Shown here one piece after another: positions 50,868-60,744 of a stretch of DNA of 64,000 nt (position 1 is its first letter; each line of letters opens with the position of its first letter). A program made the position numbers and the translations under genes. The notes below the pieces were generated by a model. It was not told where the DNA came from. It saw only the letters and a list, made by a program, of their open reading frames with translations, and made no database searches. This DNA comes from an uncultured Magnetospirillum sp. (GTDB lineage Bacteria > Pseudomonadota > Alphaproteobacteria > Rhodospirillales > Magnetospirillaceae): NCBI RefSeq assembly GCF_903853455.1, contig NZ_CAINTR010000186.1, positions 26,953 through 90,952 of the forward strand, given 5' to 3'.

Positions 50868-52250
50868 TTATTCCTCATCCCAGGGGGCGGGAGCCCGCAC
50901 CTGAGCCCAGATGGGATTGTTGATGGACAGGTCGATCTCGCGGATCAGCGCCACCATACCGTCATAGGCGGCGAAGCCGTGGTGGCGTTCCTGATTGATA
51001 TCGATCCAGGGAGTCTTGGCCTTCAGCGCCACGAATTGCGAGCGCCCGCCCGACAGCATCATGTCGGCCTTGCCGTCCCTGAACATGGCGTACATGTCCC
51101 GAGGCGTGATGGCGTCGGCGAGCTTCTCCTCGTCCCCGCCCAGGCGCTCCAGCGCCTTCTTCTTGTCGGCTTCGGTGGCCTTGCGCACCGACGAGCCCAC
51201 CACTTCCATGCCCACTTCCTGGAGGGCCTGAATCACCGACCAGCTCTTGACGCCGCCGGTGTAGAGCAGAACCTTCTTACCCTTGAGCCGAGGCTTGTAC
51301 TGTTCCAGCAAGGCCCAGGCCTTGGCCTCTTCCTCGGCGATCAGCGCCTCGGTGCGTTCGGTCAAGGTCGGGTCGGCGCCGCGTTCCACCAGCATGCGGG
51401 CGATGTTGCGCAGCGCCTCGGAGGTGTCGGAGATGCCGTAGAACGACCCCTCGTAATAAGGGATCTCCCACTTTTCCTTCATCTTGCGGGCCAGGGTGAT
51501 CAGCGCCTGGCTGCACAGCACCATGTTGGCCCGGGCGGTATGACAGGCGGCGACCTCGCGATAGCGGGCATCGCCGGTGATGGAGGCGCGCAGCCGGATG
51601 CCGAGGCGGGCCAGCAGCGGCCGGAACTGGTCCAGCTCGCCGGCCACGTTGTATTCGCCCAGGATGTTGATGTCGGTGGGGCCGGCATCATTGGGCTCCA
51701 CCGTGCCGATGACATGCTCGAACAGCGACTCGCCGGCCAGCCGGTTGCCGAGATTCTTGGAGCCGACGAAGCCCGGCGCGTTGACCGGAATCACCGGAAC
51801 CCCCAGCCGCTCGGTGGCGGCGCGGCACACCGCGTCCACGTCGTCGCCGATCAGGGCGCCGACACAGGTCTGGTAGACGAACACGGCGGGCGGGTTGTGC
51901 TTGGCGATGGCCTGCTTGATGGCGCGGTACAGCTTCTTCTCGCCGCCGTTGACGATGTCCAGGTTGCCCAGGTCGGTGGTGAAGCCACGGCGGTAGAGAT
52001 CGGAGCCGGTGCTCCACGAATTGCGGCCGTCCCAGGAATTGCCCTCGCAGGCGATGGGGCCGTGCACCAGATGAACCACGTCGGTGATGGGCTGAAGCGC
52101 GATCTTGGCGCCGTCGAAGGCGCAGCCGCCGGCAGCCGCGCCGGGAACCAGACTCTTGCCGCAGCCCTTCTTGCGGTCCTTGTCCGACTTGGACTGGTTG
52201 ACCGAGCACCCCGGCTCGTTCATCAGGTCCTGAATCTTGTGCTTCAGCAT
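50868..52250 (-). CDS. nifE: Nitrogenase cofactor scaffold subunit NifE
   Basis: 460 aa from the ATG at 52250 (GGAGG 5 nt before); the open frame upstream is chance. Homolog of NifD: NEPGCSVNQ, KKGCGKSLVPGAAAGGCAFDGAK (shortened), GPIACEGNSWDGR, YQTCVGALIGDDVDAVC, HHGFAAYDGM. The Cys residues that hold the P-cluster equivalent are kept. First gene of nifE-N-X-DUF269-fdxB-nifQ, and possibly on to nifW, under a sigma-54 promoter with a NifA site. Confidence 0.96.
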   Translation of the reverse strand: MLKHKIQDLMNEPGCSVNQSKSDKDRKKGCGKSLVPGAAAGGCAFDGAKIALQPITDVVHLVHGPIACEGNSWDGRNSWSTGSDLYRRGFTTDLGNLDIVNGGEKKLYRAIKQAIAKHNPPAVFVYQTCVGALIGDDVDAVCRAATERLGVPVIPVNAPGFVGSKNLGNRLAGESLFEHVIGTVEPNDAGPTDINILGEYNVAGELDQFRPLLARLGIRLRASITGDARYREVAACHTARANMVLCSQALITLARKMKEKWEIPYYEGSFYGISDTSEALRNIARMLVERGADPTLTERTEALIAEEEAKAWALLEQYKPRLKGKKVLLYTGGVKSWSVIQALQEVGMEVVGSSVRKATEADKKKALERLGGDEEKLADAITPRDMYAMFRDGKADMMLSGGRSQFVALKAKTPWIDINQERHHGFAAYDGMVALIREIDLSINNPIWAQVRAPAPWDEE

Positions 52251-52282
52251 GGAAGCCTCCCGGTGCGGTTCACCAGGGATCT

Positions 52283-52298
52283 CGCAAGCCTCGTGCCA
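52283..52298 (-). promoter_or_regulatory. Sigma-54 promoter of nifE
   Basis: Minus strand TGGCAC-GAGGC-TTGCG, -24 perfect, -12 with G at the last place; 33 bp before the nifE ATG. Confidence 0.86.
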
Positions 52299-52348
52299 GG
52301 AGGAATAATGGCGAAAATGCTGGGATCTCAGCGGCGGCAACCGGCCAT

Positions 52349-52364
52349 TGTCAGGGTTGCGACA
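52349..52364 (-). promoter_or_regulatory. NifA upstream activator site for nifE
   Basis: TGT-N10-ACA, exact, 51 bp upstream of the -24 element. It lies in the 204-bp divergent region shared with the antitoxin gene, 34 bp from that gene's -35 box. Confidence 0.8.
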
Positions 52365-52397
52365 AAGGGGATTGTCGCACAAGACGCGTCCGTTGTG

Positions 52398-52426
52398 TTG
52401 ACACTGTCCACACGCGAGCCTATTCT
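52398..52426 (+). promoter_or_regulatory. Sigma-70 promoter of the DUF1778-GNAT module
   Basis: TTGACA (52398-52403), 17-bp spacer, TATTCT (52421-52426), 29 bp before the antitoxin ATG. The best sigma-70-type match in the window. Confidence 0.72.
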
Positions 52427-52454
52427 CGAGCCATCGTTCCCGATGAGGTTTTCC

Positions 52455-52718
52455 ATGGCCGGAATCACCCTCAACATTCGCGCCCACCTGCCGCAGCGCG
52501 AGTTGATCGACAGCGCGGCCGCGGCCCTGGGCAAGAGCCGGTCGGACTTCATGCTGGAAACCGCATGTCGCGCCGCCAGGGAGGTTCTGCTCGACCGCCA
52601 CTTCTTCGCGCTGGACGACGCGGCCCATGCCCGCTTCACCGCCCTGCTGGACGCGCCGGCCAAGCCGCCCCAGGCGCTGCGGAAACTGCTCGCCGCCAAA
52701 GCGCCTTGGGAGGCGTGA
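52455..52718 (+). CDS. DUF1778/TacA-type antitoxin
   Basis: 87 aa from the ATG at 52455 (GAGG 6 nt before; ATG 52443 also in frame). Ribbon-helix-helix N-terminus with LNIRAHLPQRELIDSAAAALGKSRSDFMLE (shortened), then the family FFALDDAAHARFTALLDAP and a C-terminal helix PPQALRKLLAAKAPWEA that binds the toxin. It should repress its own promoter and neutralise the GNAT toxin, which overlaps it by 4 bp (GTGA). Confidence 0.9.
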   Translation: MAGITLNIRAHLPQRELIDSAAAALGKSRSDFMLETACRAAREVLLDRHFFALDDAAHARFTALLDAPAKPPQALRKLLAAKAPWEA

Positions 52719-53215
52719 GTCCGGGGCGGCCGGAGCCGCTGACGGCCGATCATCATCTCGCCACCTTCGAGAGTGGCCAGCCGCTGCTGGACGACTGGCT
52801 GCGACGGCGCGCCTTGGCCGCCATGGCGTCCGGCTCCGCCCGAACCTATGTCAGTTGCGCCGAGGGCGCCGTCATCGGCTATTACGCCCTGTCGGCGGGC
52901 GCCGTGGCCCATGCCGTCGCCTCCGGCAAGGTCCGCCGCAACATGCCCGACCCGGTTCCGGTGATGGTGCTGGGGCGCTTGGCGGTCCATGCGCCATGGC
53001 AGGGCCACGGCATCGGCCGCGCCCTGGTGCGCGACGCGGTGCTGCGGACCCTGGCCGTCGCCGAAATCGCCGGCATCCGCGCCCTGCTGGTCCACGCCCT
53101 GGACGAGCCGGCGGCGGCGTTCTACCTGGGCTGCGGCTTCGCCCCCTCGCCCATCGCCCCCCTGACTCTGATGATCACCCTGGCCGACGCCCGGGCGGCG
53201 TTGGGCGAGGGGTAG
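52715..53215 (+). CDS. GNAT-family toxin (TacT/AtaT type)
   Basis: 166 aa from a GTG at 52715 overlapping the antitoxin stop, GGGAGG before it. GNAT fold with LATFESGQPLLDDWLRRRAL (typical TacT N-terminus), a V-x-x-R-G-x-G-x-A acetyl-CoA loop seen as APWQGHGIGRALVRDA, and the catalytic Tyr in AAAFYLGCGFAPSP. Such toxins acetylate the amino group of aminoacyl-tRNAs and stop translation. The pair sits divergently upstream of nifE. Confidence 0.9.
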   Translation: MSPGRPEPLTADHHLATFESGQPLLDDWLRRRALAAMASGSARTYVSCAEGAVIGYYALSAGAVAHAVASGKVRRNMPDPVPVMVLGRLAVHAPWQGHGIGRALVRDAVLRTLAVAEIAGIRALLVHALDEPAAAFYLGCGFAPSPIAPLTLMITLADARAALGEG

Positions 53216-53297
53216 GATTGCAGGGCCAGCCCCCTCTCGAGCGCGAGCGAAGGGAATACTCTGCCCTCCGCTTCGAAATCACCGAGTCGCCGATGAA

Positions 53298-53807
53298 ATG
53301 AACACCTCAACTCCCATTCGCCTTGTGCTCATTGCTCCCGAGCCTGAAGGAGAGGCACAGCCGGCTCGCCCCCATGGCGTTGAACTGGCTCGCATCCTGA
53401 GCACGGATCATGCTTTGGCCCAAAGCCTCGGGCATCCATTGCCCACATCTCCCATAGAGAGCGTCCCGTTCCTTCAAGAGACATTGAGATGGTGCGCGGA
53501 ACGGAAAGCGGTCTCCTTCGCCATTGTCCTGGAGAATGGGGCGGCTGTCGGTCAGTTCTCCATCAGCCGGATTGACGGTGAGCACCAATCCGCAAGGTTC
53601 GGCTACTTCCTTGCCAGCGCCCATTGGGGTACGGGAGTCATGACCCAAGCGTTTGCCCTGGCCCTTGATGAGGCGCGATCACGCGGGCTTCGAAGGGTTT
53701 GCGGATTTGTCCCGACAGACAGTTCCGCGTCCCACAGACTCTGGTCCCGGCATGGCGCAGAAGCAAAAAAATCCGAGGACGGCACTTTGTATACCTTGAC
53801 GCTGTAG
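53298..53807 (+). CDS. GNAT-family N-acetyltransferase (RimJ/RimL-like)
   Basis: 169 aa. Acetyltransf_3 pattern: FAIVLENGAAVGQFSISRIDGEHQSARFGYFL (parts), ASAHWGTGVMTQAFALALDEA with the acetyl-CoA loop, VPTDSSASHRLWSRHGA. The target may be ribosomal-protein N-termini or a small molecule. Codon use and base composition are less GC-rich than the nif genes around it, and it lies between two toxin-antitoxin modules, which suggests gain by transfer. Between it and the next gene (53808-54003) only a 29-codon frame resembling a gene fragment (53907-53996) was seen. Confidence 0.75.
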   Translation: MNTSTPIRLVLIAPEPEGEAQPARPHGVELARILSTDHALAQSLGHPLPTSPIESVPFLQETLRWCAERKAVSFAIVLENGAAVGQFSISRIDGEHQSARFGYFLASAHWGTGVMTQAFALALDEARSRGLRRVCGFVPTDSSASHRLWSRHGAEAKKSEDGTLYTLTL

Positions 53808-54003
53808 CGCCACCCGCAATCGACATAGGGACCGGCCCCGACGATTGCTGTCATATCCTGTGGCGGCTGCGGTTGCTTGCCGCCCTCGAGGGCGAGCCGG
53901 GGGGGCATGGTCGGCGATGCCACCCTGCGCGCCGACGGCTTCAGCGAGACTCGCCGCTTCGATGCTCGCCGCATCCCGGAATCCTTGATCGTGTAGCACG
54001 ACG

Positions 54004-54285
54004 TTAGCGGCTAACTCCGTCCCGATCCTGCGCCCCGTGCCAAATCCGCAGCACCCGCACCCGCGCACCGTTCACCCGGTAGACCAGCACATAGGGCGGA
54101 ACAATGGTCAGCTCACGCCGCCCCCGGTCGGTGGCCCGACCGATCAAGGGATGCTCGGCCAGATCCTCGGTCACCGCCAGCAGCCGTGCCGCCATACGAC
54201 TGGCGGCCGCCGGGTTGAAGGTCCCGATATACGAGCGGATGCGAACGAGATCGGCCAGTGCCAGCCGGCTAAAGGTCACTGCCAC
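54004..54285 (-). CDS. RelE/ParE-family toxin
   Basis: 93 aa. ParE fold: FSRLALADLVRIRSYIGTFNPAAASRMAARLL (parts), HPLIGRATDRGRRELTI and the C-terminal YVLVYRVNGARVRVLRIWHGAQDR typical of the family. ParE toxins block gyrase; RelE relatives cut mRNA; the C-terminal motif favours ParE. The start overlaps the antitoxin stop by 10 bp. Confidence 0.88.
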   Translation of the reverse strand: MAVTFSRLALADLVRIRSYIGTFNPAAASRMAARLLAVTEDLAEHPLIGRATDRGRRELTIVPPYVLVYRVNGARVRVLRIWHGAQDRDGVSR

Positions 54286-54446
54286 GGCGGCGGCGGCAAC
54301 TCGTCGGCCTTGCCCCAGCTTTGCAGCCAGCGTTTGACATCGGCCAAGGCCACGTCCTCGGCCTCGGACGACGCTTCGGCGGCCGCAATCGCCCGCTCCT
54401 TGGCGTCGGTATCCTCGGGATCGAACAGGGAAGCCGGCTCGGCCAT
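54276..54446 (-). CDS. Antitoxin of the ParE module
   Basis: 56 aa from the ATG at 54446 (AGGAG upstream; the frame could start at 54491). It is acidic, Ala-rich and ends DVKRWLQSWGKADELPPPPW, a C-terminal segment common in antitoxins of ParE partners that wraps the toxin. The gene order antitoxin-toxin with short overlap is that of a type II module. It lies 133 bp past the nifK stop, between the nifK terminator and the second GNAT gene. Confidence 0.8.
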   Translation of the reverse strand: MAEPASLFDPEDTDAKERAIAAAEASSEAEDVALADVKRWLQSWGKADELPPPPWQ

Positions 54447-54520
54447 GGGGACTCCTGGGGTGACCATCCCCGACATGATAGGCGCAGCCATCGCGATTTT
54501 CCAGCGCCTGGACAGACGAA

Positions 54521-54550
54521 CCCCCGGAACGGGGTAAACCGTTCCGGGGG
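54521..54550 (-). terminator. Hairpin after nifK
   Basis: A 12-bp stem CCCCCGGAACGG / CCGTTCCGGGGG, 29 bp past the nifK stop. No good T-run follows on the minus strand, so it may instead stabilise the 3' end of the nifHDK mRNA. Confidence 0.6.
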
Positions 54551-54579
54551 GCTTTGGTCTTACACGCTGAAAGATTGGA

Positions 54580-56115
54580 TCAGCGGGTCAGATCGTAGGA
54601 GATGTCGCTCGACGCGTCGGCGACCTCGAAGATCCGGTCGAGGATTTCGACCAGCGTCCGCAGCGCACCCTGGTAGCCCATGGTGGGGAAGCGGTGGTGG
54701 TGGTGACGGTCGAACACCGGGAAGGTCAGACGGATCAGCGGAATGCCGGTGTCCTTTTCCAGGTACTTGCCGTAGGAGCTGCCGATGATCATGTCGGTCG
54801 GCTCGGTGAACAGCAGGGACCGCAGGTGCCACAGATCCTTGCCCGCCCACACCTGGCAGCCGGCCCCGAAGGGGTTGGCGGCCAGCAGGGCCTTCATCTG
54901 GGCTTCCCATTCCTTGCCGCCGTTGGTGCACAGGCAGTGAGCGGGTTCGATGCCCAGTTCCATCAGGTAGGACGCCATGGCCAGCACGAAGTCGGGATCG
55001 CCGAACACGGCGGCCTTCTTGCCATGCAGCCAGCCCTGGCTGTCGGCGATGGCGTCGACCAGACGGCCGCGCTCCTTCTCGATGGACTCGGGGATAGCCT
55101 TGCCCGAAAACTCCGAGAACTTCATCAGCATGGCGTCGGTGTCGCTGACGCCCATGGGGTAGTTGAGGGCGGCGGTGGCCTGACCCTTGGAAGCAACGTA
55201 TTCCAGGGTCTTGTCCGAGCAATACTGCTGCAAGCCGATGGTGGCCTTGGCGTTGATGGCGTCACGGACGTCATCGAGCTTGGTGCCGCCGTCATACATG
55301 CGGAAGGTGCCGTCGGTGGGGGTGTCGAACACTTCCGACACGTCGCTGATCATGGTGTAATCAACGCCCATGGTATCCAGGTAGCGCTTCAGTTCGCGGT
55401 TGTTGGCGACCGCATAACCGTCGAAGCCGGGGATGATGTTGATCTTGCCGTTGGACTTGCCCGGCTTGACCTCGCCCTTCTCGCGATCCCAGAAGTAATT
55501 CAGGATGCCCTTGACCATGTTGTCGTAGCCGACCACGTGGCTGCCGACGAAGGACGGCGTGTGGGCGAAGGGAACCGGGAAGTCGGCCGGAACGGCTTCC
55601 TTTTCCTTGGCGGTGCCGATGAAGGCGCTGAGATCGTCACCGATGACTTCGGCCATGCAGGTGGTCGAAACCGCGATCATCTTGGGCTTATACAGAACCT
55701 TGGCGTTCTGCAGGCCCTCGACCAGGTTGGCGAGACCACCGAACACCGCCGCGTCTTCGGTCATGGAGTCCGACACGCAGGCCGAAGCTTCCTTGAAGTG
55801 ACGGGCGAGATGCGAGCGGAAGTAGGCGGCGCAACCCTGAGAACCGTGCACATAGGGCAGGGTCTCTTCGAAACCGGCGGCGGCGAACACGGCACCCAGC
55901 GGCTGACAGGCCTTGTGCGGGTTGATGACGGCCTTGGTCCGGGCGAAGTTCTTCTCGCGATACTCCCAGGTCTTGGAGTACTCGAGCTGCTCTTCCACCT
56001 TGTCGTCGGCGGGGCGGCACTCGTAGTTGGCCTTTTTCGCGGCCAGCAATTCCTTGTACTCGGGCTCCGAGAACAGGGAGATGTGGTCCTTGATGTTTTC
56101 AGCGCTCTGCGGCAT
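54580..56115 (-). CDS. nifK: Nitrogenase MoFe protein beta subunit
   Basis: 511 aa from the ATG at 56115 (GAGGAGA before). P-cluster Cys in [26 protein letters not shown] and [13 protein letters not shown]; Ser in the P-cluster region as usual. With NifD it forms the alpha2-beta2 MoFe protein that reduces N2. C-terminal [20 protein letters not shown] is family-typical. 94 bp after nifD; last gene of nifHDK. Confidence 0.97.
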   Translation of the reverse strand: MPQSAENIKDHISLFSEPEYKELLAAKKANYECRPADDKVEEQLEYSKTWEYREKNFARTKAVINPHKACQPLGAVFAAAGFEETLPYVHGSQGCAAYFRSHLARHFKEASACVSDSMTEDAAVFGGLANLVEGLQNAKVLYKPKMIAVSTTCMAEVIGDDLSAFIGTAKEKEAVPADFPVPFAHTPSFVGSHVVGYDNMVKGILNYFWDREKGEVKPGKSNGKINIIPGFDGYAVANNRELKRYLDTMGVDYTMISDVSEVFDTPTDGTFRMYDGGTKLDDVRDAINAKATIGLQQYCSDKTLEYVASKGQATAALNYPMGVSDTDAMLMKFSEFSGKAIPESIEKERGRLVDAIADSQGWLHGKKAAVFGDPDFVLAMASYLMELGIEPAHCLCTNGGKEWEAQMKALLAANPFGAGCQVWAGKDLWHLRSLLFTEPTDMIIGSSYGKYLEKDTGIPLIRLTFPVFDRHHHHRFPTMGYQGALRTLVEILDRIFEVADASSDISYDLTR

Positions 56116-56209
56116 GGCAGTTCTCCTCAATCCTCCCCACGCCCCCGGATATTGGGCGACACGCGGGGAGGGGATTTTCCTAAAACCAGATCAGGGTACC
56201 GAGGGGGCT

Positions 56210-57664
56210 TTACGCGGCCTTCCACGGGGCCTTGAGCTTGCCCCACACCGGGGCGTTGATGGCCATGTCCATGTCACGGGCGAAGATGGCGAAGCCGTCA
56301 TAGCCGTGATAGGGGCCCGAGTAGTCCCACGAGTGCATCTGGCGGAAGGGCACGCCCATCTTCTGGGTCGAGTACTTCTCCTTGATGCCCGACCCGACCA
56401 GGTCGGGACGCAGCTTCTCGATGAACTTCTCCAACTCGAACTCACTCACGTCGTCATAAATCAGCGTGCCTTCCTTGAGGTAGGTGGCGGTGCGCTGATA
56501 GTCGTCGTTGTGGGCGAACTCGTAGCCCGAGCCGACAATCCTCATGCCAAGGTCTTCGTAGGCGGTGGCGGTGTGGCGGGGGCGCAGGCCACCGACATAC
56601 AGCATGACCGTCTTCTCGTTCAGCCGCGGCTTGAAGCGGGCGACGACCGCGTCCACCAGGGGCTGGTACTTGGCGATGACCTTCTCGGCATTGGCCTGGA
56701 TGGTCTCGTCGAACGCCGCGGCGATCTTGCGCAACGAAGCGGCGATCTGGGTCGGACCGAAGAAGTTGTATTCGATCCACGGCATGCCGTACTTCTCTTC
56801 CATGTGCCGGCAGATGTAGTTCATCGACCGGTAGCAGTGGATGAGGTTCATCTTGGCCTTGGGAGCGCGCTCGATCTCGGCCAGGGTGGCGTCGCCGGAC
56901 CAGGATCCGATGACCCGCAGGCCGATCTCTTCCAGCAACTTACGGCTCGGCCAAGCGTCACCACCGATGTTGTAGTCGGCGATCAGGTTGACGTCGTAGG
57001 GGCCGGTTTCCCACTCGGGGGCGCTCTTGTCGAACACCCAGTCCCGGATGGCGTCGTTGGCGATGTGGTGGCCCAGCGACTGGGACACGCCACGGAAGCC
57101 TTCGCAGCGGACCGGAACGATGGTCTTGCCGAGATCCTTGGCCTTCTTCTTGGCGACGGCTTCGATGTCGTCACCGATCAGGCCGATCGGGCACTCGGAC
57201 AGGATCGACAGACCGTTGTTCAGCGGGAACAGGTCGTTCAGCTCGTCGATCATGATTTCCAGGTTCTTGTCGCCGCCGAAGACGATGTCGCGTTCCTGGA
57301 AGTCGGAGGTCACCTGCATGGTGACGAAGCTGTCGATGCCCACGGTGCCGGTGAAGTAGTTGCGGCGCTGGGACCAGGAGTACTGGCCGCAACCGATGGG
57401 GCCGTGGGAGATGTGGACCATGTCCTTGACCGGACCCCACACCACGCCCTTGGCACCGGCATAGGCGCAACCGCGAACGGTCATGACGCCGGGAACCGAC
57501 TTGATGTTGGACTTCACGCCACAGGTCGGGGTGCCGTTCTCTTCGGTCTTGACGGTGCCCAGGTGACGGCCACGCTTCTTGGCGGCCTTCTCCGGGTACT
57601 GGTCGAGAACTTCCTTGATCAGCGCCTCGTTGGCGGCTGTGTCGTTGGTATATTCGAGGCTCAT
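56210..57664 (-). CDS. nifD: Nitrogenase MoFe protein alpha subunit
   Basis: 484 aa. FeMo-co ligands: Cys in [19 protein letters not shown] (shortened at both ends) and His in [21 protein letters not shown]-cluster Cys in [26 protein letters not shown] and [15 protein letters not shown]. The start at 57664 has AGAAGGGG before it. Between nifH (93 bp gap) and nifK. Confidence 0.97.
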   Translation of the reverse strand: MSLEYTNDTAANEALIKEVLDQYPEKAAKKRGRHLGTVKTEENGTPTCGVKSNIKSVPGVMTVRGCAYAGAKGVVWGPVKDMVHISHGPIGCGQYSWSQRRNYFTGTVGIDSFVTMQVTSDFQERDIVFGGDKNLEIMIDELNDLFPLNNGLSILSECPIGLIGDDIEAVAKKKAKDLGKTIVPVRCEGFRGVSQSLGHHIANDAIRDWVFDKSAPEWETGPYDVNLIADYNIGGDAWPSRKLLEEIGLRVIGSWSGDATLAEIERAPKAKMNLIHCYRSMNYICRHMEEKYGMPWIEYNFFGPTQIAASLRKIAAAFDETIQANAEKVIAKYQPLVDAVVARFKPRLNEKTVMLYVGGLRPRHTATAYEDLGMRIVGSGYEFAHNDDYQRTATYLKEGTLIYDDVSEFELEKFIEKLRPDLVGSGIKEKYSTQKMGVPFRQMHSWDYSGPYHGYDGFAIFARDMDMAINAPVWGKLKAPWKAA

Positions 57665-57757
57665 GCCCCTTCTCCTTCGCTAGAGCTCACTACCCCGCCG
57701 GGGCCGCCGGCCCTTGAATGGATGGGCCGGCGGGAAGGCGGTAAGGCTAGGCGTCGA

Positions 57758-58765
<1,008 letters not shown>

Positions 58766-58776
58766 TTATGCCGCAA

Positions 58777-58789
58777 TATCAATTGACTA
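58777..58789 (+). promoter_or_regulatory. Possible IHF site in the nifH control region
   Basis: TATCAATTGACTA matches WATCAA-N4-TTR with one change, in the only AT-rich stretch between the NifA sites and the promoter, where IHF bends DNA in other nifH promoters. A flanking inverted repeat TTGCGGC (58745) / GCCGCAA (58770) is also seen. Confidence 0.4.
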
Positions 58790-58827
58790 ACCCGGCATAT
58801 CGGGCACATGCCTGCTTTTTGAGCGTC

Positions 58828-58873
58828 TGTACGGAACCCGACAACCACCCGACAGAGTGTTGCAAGCCCAACA
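58828..58873 (-). promoter_or_regulatory. Two NifA upstream activator sites for nifH
   Basis: Two exact TGT-N10-ACA motifs, at 58828-58843 and 58858-58873, 30 bp apart (three helix turns, same face), about 90 and 120 bp upstream of the -24 element of nifH. Confidence 0.85.
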
Positions 58874-58912
58874 GCGGCGAGGATGCTGGCGATCCCGCCA
58901 CCCCCCTGCTTT

Positions 58913-58928
58913 AGGTATGAGTCTTGCA
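58913..58928 (+). promoter_or_regulatory. Weak sigma-54-like element before draT
   Basis: AGGTAT-GAGTC-TTGCA keeps GG-N10-GC and the full TTGCA, but the -24 element is poor. It is 38 bp before the draT ATG and 40 bp past the nearest NifA site. Confidence 0.35.
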
Positions 58929-58966
58929 TCAAATCGGGCGCGACTTAAGGGAGAGCCTTTACCAAT

Positions 58967-59800
58967 ATGACCGAGCAGCATCCTCAACGCCTTGGGCACA
59001 GCACCAATCTGGTGGGCTTGTCCACCAACCTGCTGGGCAGCGCGATGTTCAACGACGACCCGCGCGAGCTGCACATCTCGGGGGTGCGCGAGATGAACCG
59101 CTCCATGTTCGAGATGCTGGGCTTCTCCGACAGCCTGGCCGACGCCGGCGACGCTTTCTACAAGTACATGATGGCCATGTTCGGCATCGATCCCGAACAG
59201 CATGAAAACAACGACGAGGCCAAGGGCGGCCGCGACAAGGTGCGGCGCTACCGCTCCAGCTTCCTGCGGCTGCTCAAGGGCTGGGGCTACGATTCCAACG
59301 CCCCCGAGGGCGCCGTGCTGAAAGGCTGGGTGGAAAGCCGCTTCGGGCTGTTTCCCACCTACCACAAGGAAATGATCACCCGCTTCTCCACCGCCGGCTG
59401 GATGGCCTATGTGGAAGAGAAGATGTCGAGCCGCTTCCACAACAACTCCATCTACTGTCAGCTCGACATGCTGTACGAGTTCTGCCAGTGGGCGCTGGCG
59501 CGCTATGCCGCGCCGGGCCGCCGCCACCTCACCTTGTATCGCGGCGTCAACTCGTTCGAGGAGCACCAGATCGTCGAACGCCTCGACAAGAAGAATGTGG
59601 TGATGCGCCTGAACAACCTGGCCTCGTTCTCCAGCGACCGCGGGGTCGCCGACTGTTTCGGCGACACCATCCTCACCGTCGAGGTGCCGACGGTGAAAAT
59701 TGTCTTCTTCAACACCCTGCTGCCGATCCACCCTCTCAAGGGCGAGGGCGAGTTTCTGGTGGTAGGCGGCGATTACCGTGTTCGCGCCGACTACCTCTGA
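58967..59800 (+). CDS. draT: Dinitrogenase reductase ADP-ribosyltransferase
   Basis: 277 aa. Transfers ADP-ribose from NAD to Arg 101 of NifH when ammonium or darkness/energy loss signals arrive, which stops nitrogenase. Family features: GHSTNLVGLSTNLLGSAMFND (shortened), SSRFHNNSIYCQLDMLYEFCQW (shortened), HLTLYRGVNSFEEHQIVER with the NAD-site Arg, SFSSDRGVADCFGDTI and the terminal GEGEFLVVGGDYRV. Divergent from nifH and followed by draG 44 bp later. Confidence 0.96.
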   Translation: MTEQHPQRLGHSTNLVGLSTNLLGSAMFNDDPRELHISGVREMNRSMFEMLGFSDSLADAGDAFYKYMMAMFGIDPEQHENNDEAKGGRDKVRRYRSSFLRLLKGWGYDSNAPEGAVLKGWVESRFGLFPTYHKEMITRFSTAGWMAYVEEKMSSRFHNNSIYCQLDMLYEFCQWALARYAAPGRRHLTLYRGVNSFEEHQIVERLDKKNVVMRLNNLASFSSDRGVADCFGDTILTVEVPTVKIVFFNTLLPIHPLKGEGEFLVVGGDYRVRADYL

Positions 59801-59844
59801 GCCGAGAAAACCATGCGATCCACCGTCTTGCTGAAAGGCCGCCC

Positions 59845-60741
59845 ATGACCGCCCCCACCGTGCTCGAGCGTGCGCTCGGGGCCTATCTCGGCTTCGCGGT
59901 CGGAGACGCCCTGGGAGCCACCGTCGAATTCCTGACCAAGGGCGAGATCCGCGAGAAATACGGCCTGCACCGCAAGATGATCGGCGGCGGCTGGCTGCAT
60001 CTGGCGCCCGGCCAGGTCACCGACGACACCGAGATGGCCCTGTGCCTGGGACGCTCCCTGACCCGTAAGCAGGACTTCGACGTCGCCGACATCTGCGACG
60101 AATTCGCCGCCTGGCTGAAGAGCGGCCCGGTGGACGTGGGCAACACCTGCCGTCGCGGCATTCGCCGCTACATCACCAACGGCACCACCGAGGGCGCCTA
60201 TTGCGAGGGCGACGCCGGCAACGGCGCCGCCATGCGCAACCTGCCGGTGGCCATGGCCACCTTGGGGCGTCCCGACCTGCTGGAACAGTGGACCCTGGCC
60301 CAAAGCCACATCACCCACCACCATCCGTTGTCCGACGACGCCACCCTGGCGCTGGGCCGCATGGGCCATGCCCTGATCCAAGGCCAGGGCATGAAGGAGG
60401 CCCGCGAGGTGGCCCGCAAGCTGATCGAAACCCACAAGTGCTTCAAGTTCGAAACCTTCCGGGGGCAGTCCACCGCCTATATCGTCGATACCATGCAGAC
60501 GGTGCTGCATTTCTATTTCGTGACCGATTCCTTCCGCAATTGCGTGATCGAGGTGGTCAACCAGGGCGGCGACGCCGACACCACCGGCGCCATCGCCGGC
60601 ATGCTGGCCGGGGCCACCTATGGCGTACGCGAGATTCCGGCCGCCTGGCTGGGCAAGCTGGACAAGGCCGTGGTCGAGGAGATCAAGACCCAGGTGCCGG
60701 CGCTGCTCGCCCTCGCGGAAACGCTCAGCAAGAAAGGCTAG
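59845..60741 (+). CDS. draG: ADP-ribosyl-dinitrogenase reductase glycohydrolase
   Basis: 298 aa from the ATG at 59845; the open frame starting within draT is chance. Removes ADP-ribose from NifH and turns it on again. Binuclear Mn site residues: GDALGATVEFL, VTDDTEMALCLGRSL (Thr-Asp-Asp), and the C-terminal NQGGDADTTGAIAGMLAGA (Asp-x-Asp-Thr-Thr). DraG is held at the membrane by PII/AmtB in relatives. Between draT and draB. Confidence 0.97.
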   Translation: MTAPTVLERALGAYLGFAVGDALGATVEFLTKGEIREKYGLHRKMIGGGWLHLAPGQVTDDTEMALCLGRSLTRKQDFDVADICDEFAAWLKSGPVDVGNTCRRGIRRYITNGTTEGAYCEGDAGNGAAMRNLPVAMATLGRPDLLEQWTLAQSHITHHHPLSDDATLALGRMGHALIQGQGMKEAREVARKLIETHKCFKFETFRGQSTAYIVDTMQTVLHFYFVTDSFRNCVIEVVNQGGDADTTGAIAGMLAGATYGVREIPAAWLGKLDKAVVEEIKTQVPALLALAETLSKKG

Positions 60742-60744
60742 ACC

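Noticed and set aside
50862..52440. Very long open frame on the plus strand across nifE
   Set aside because: It is the antisense shadow of nifE in high-GC DNA; only its end (52455-52718) codes the antitoxin.
52443..52455. ATG at 52443 as antitoxin start
   Set aside because: The ATG at 52455 has GAGG at proper distance; the earlier one lacks a ribosome site.
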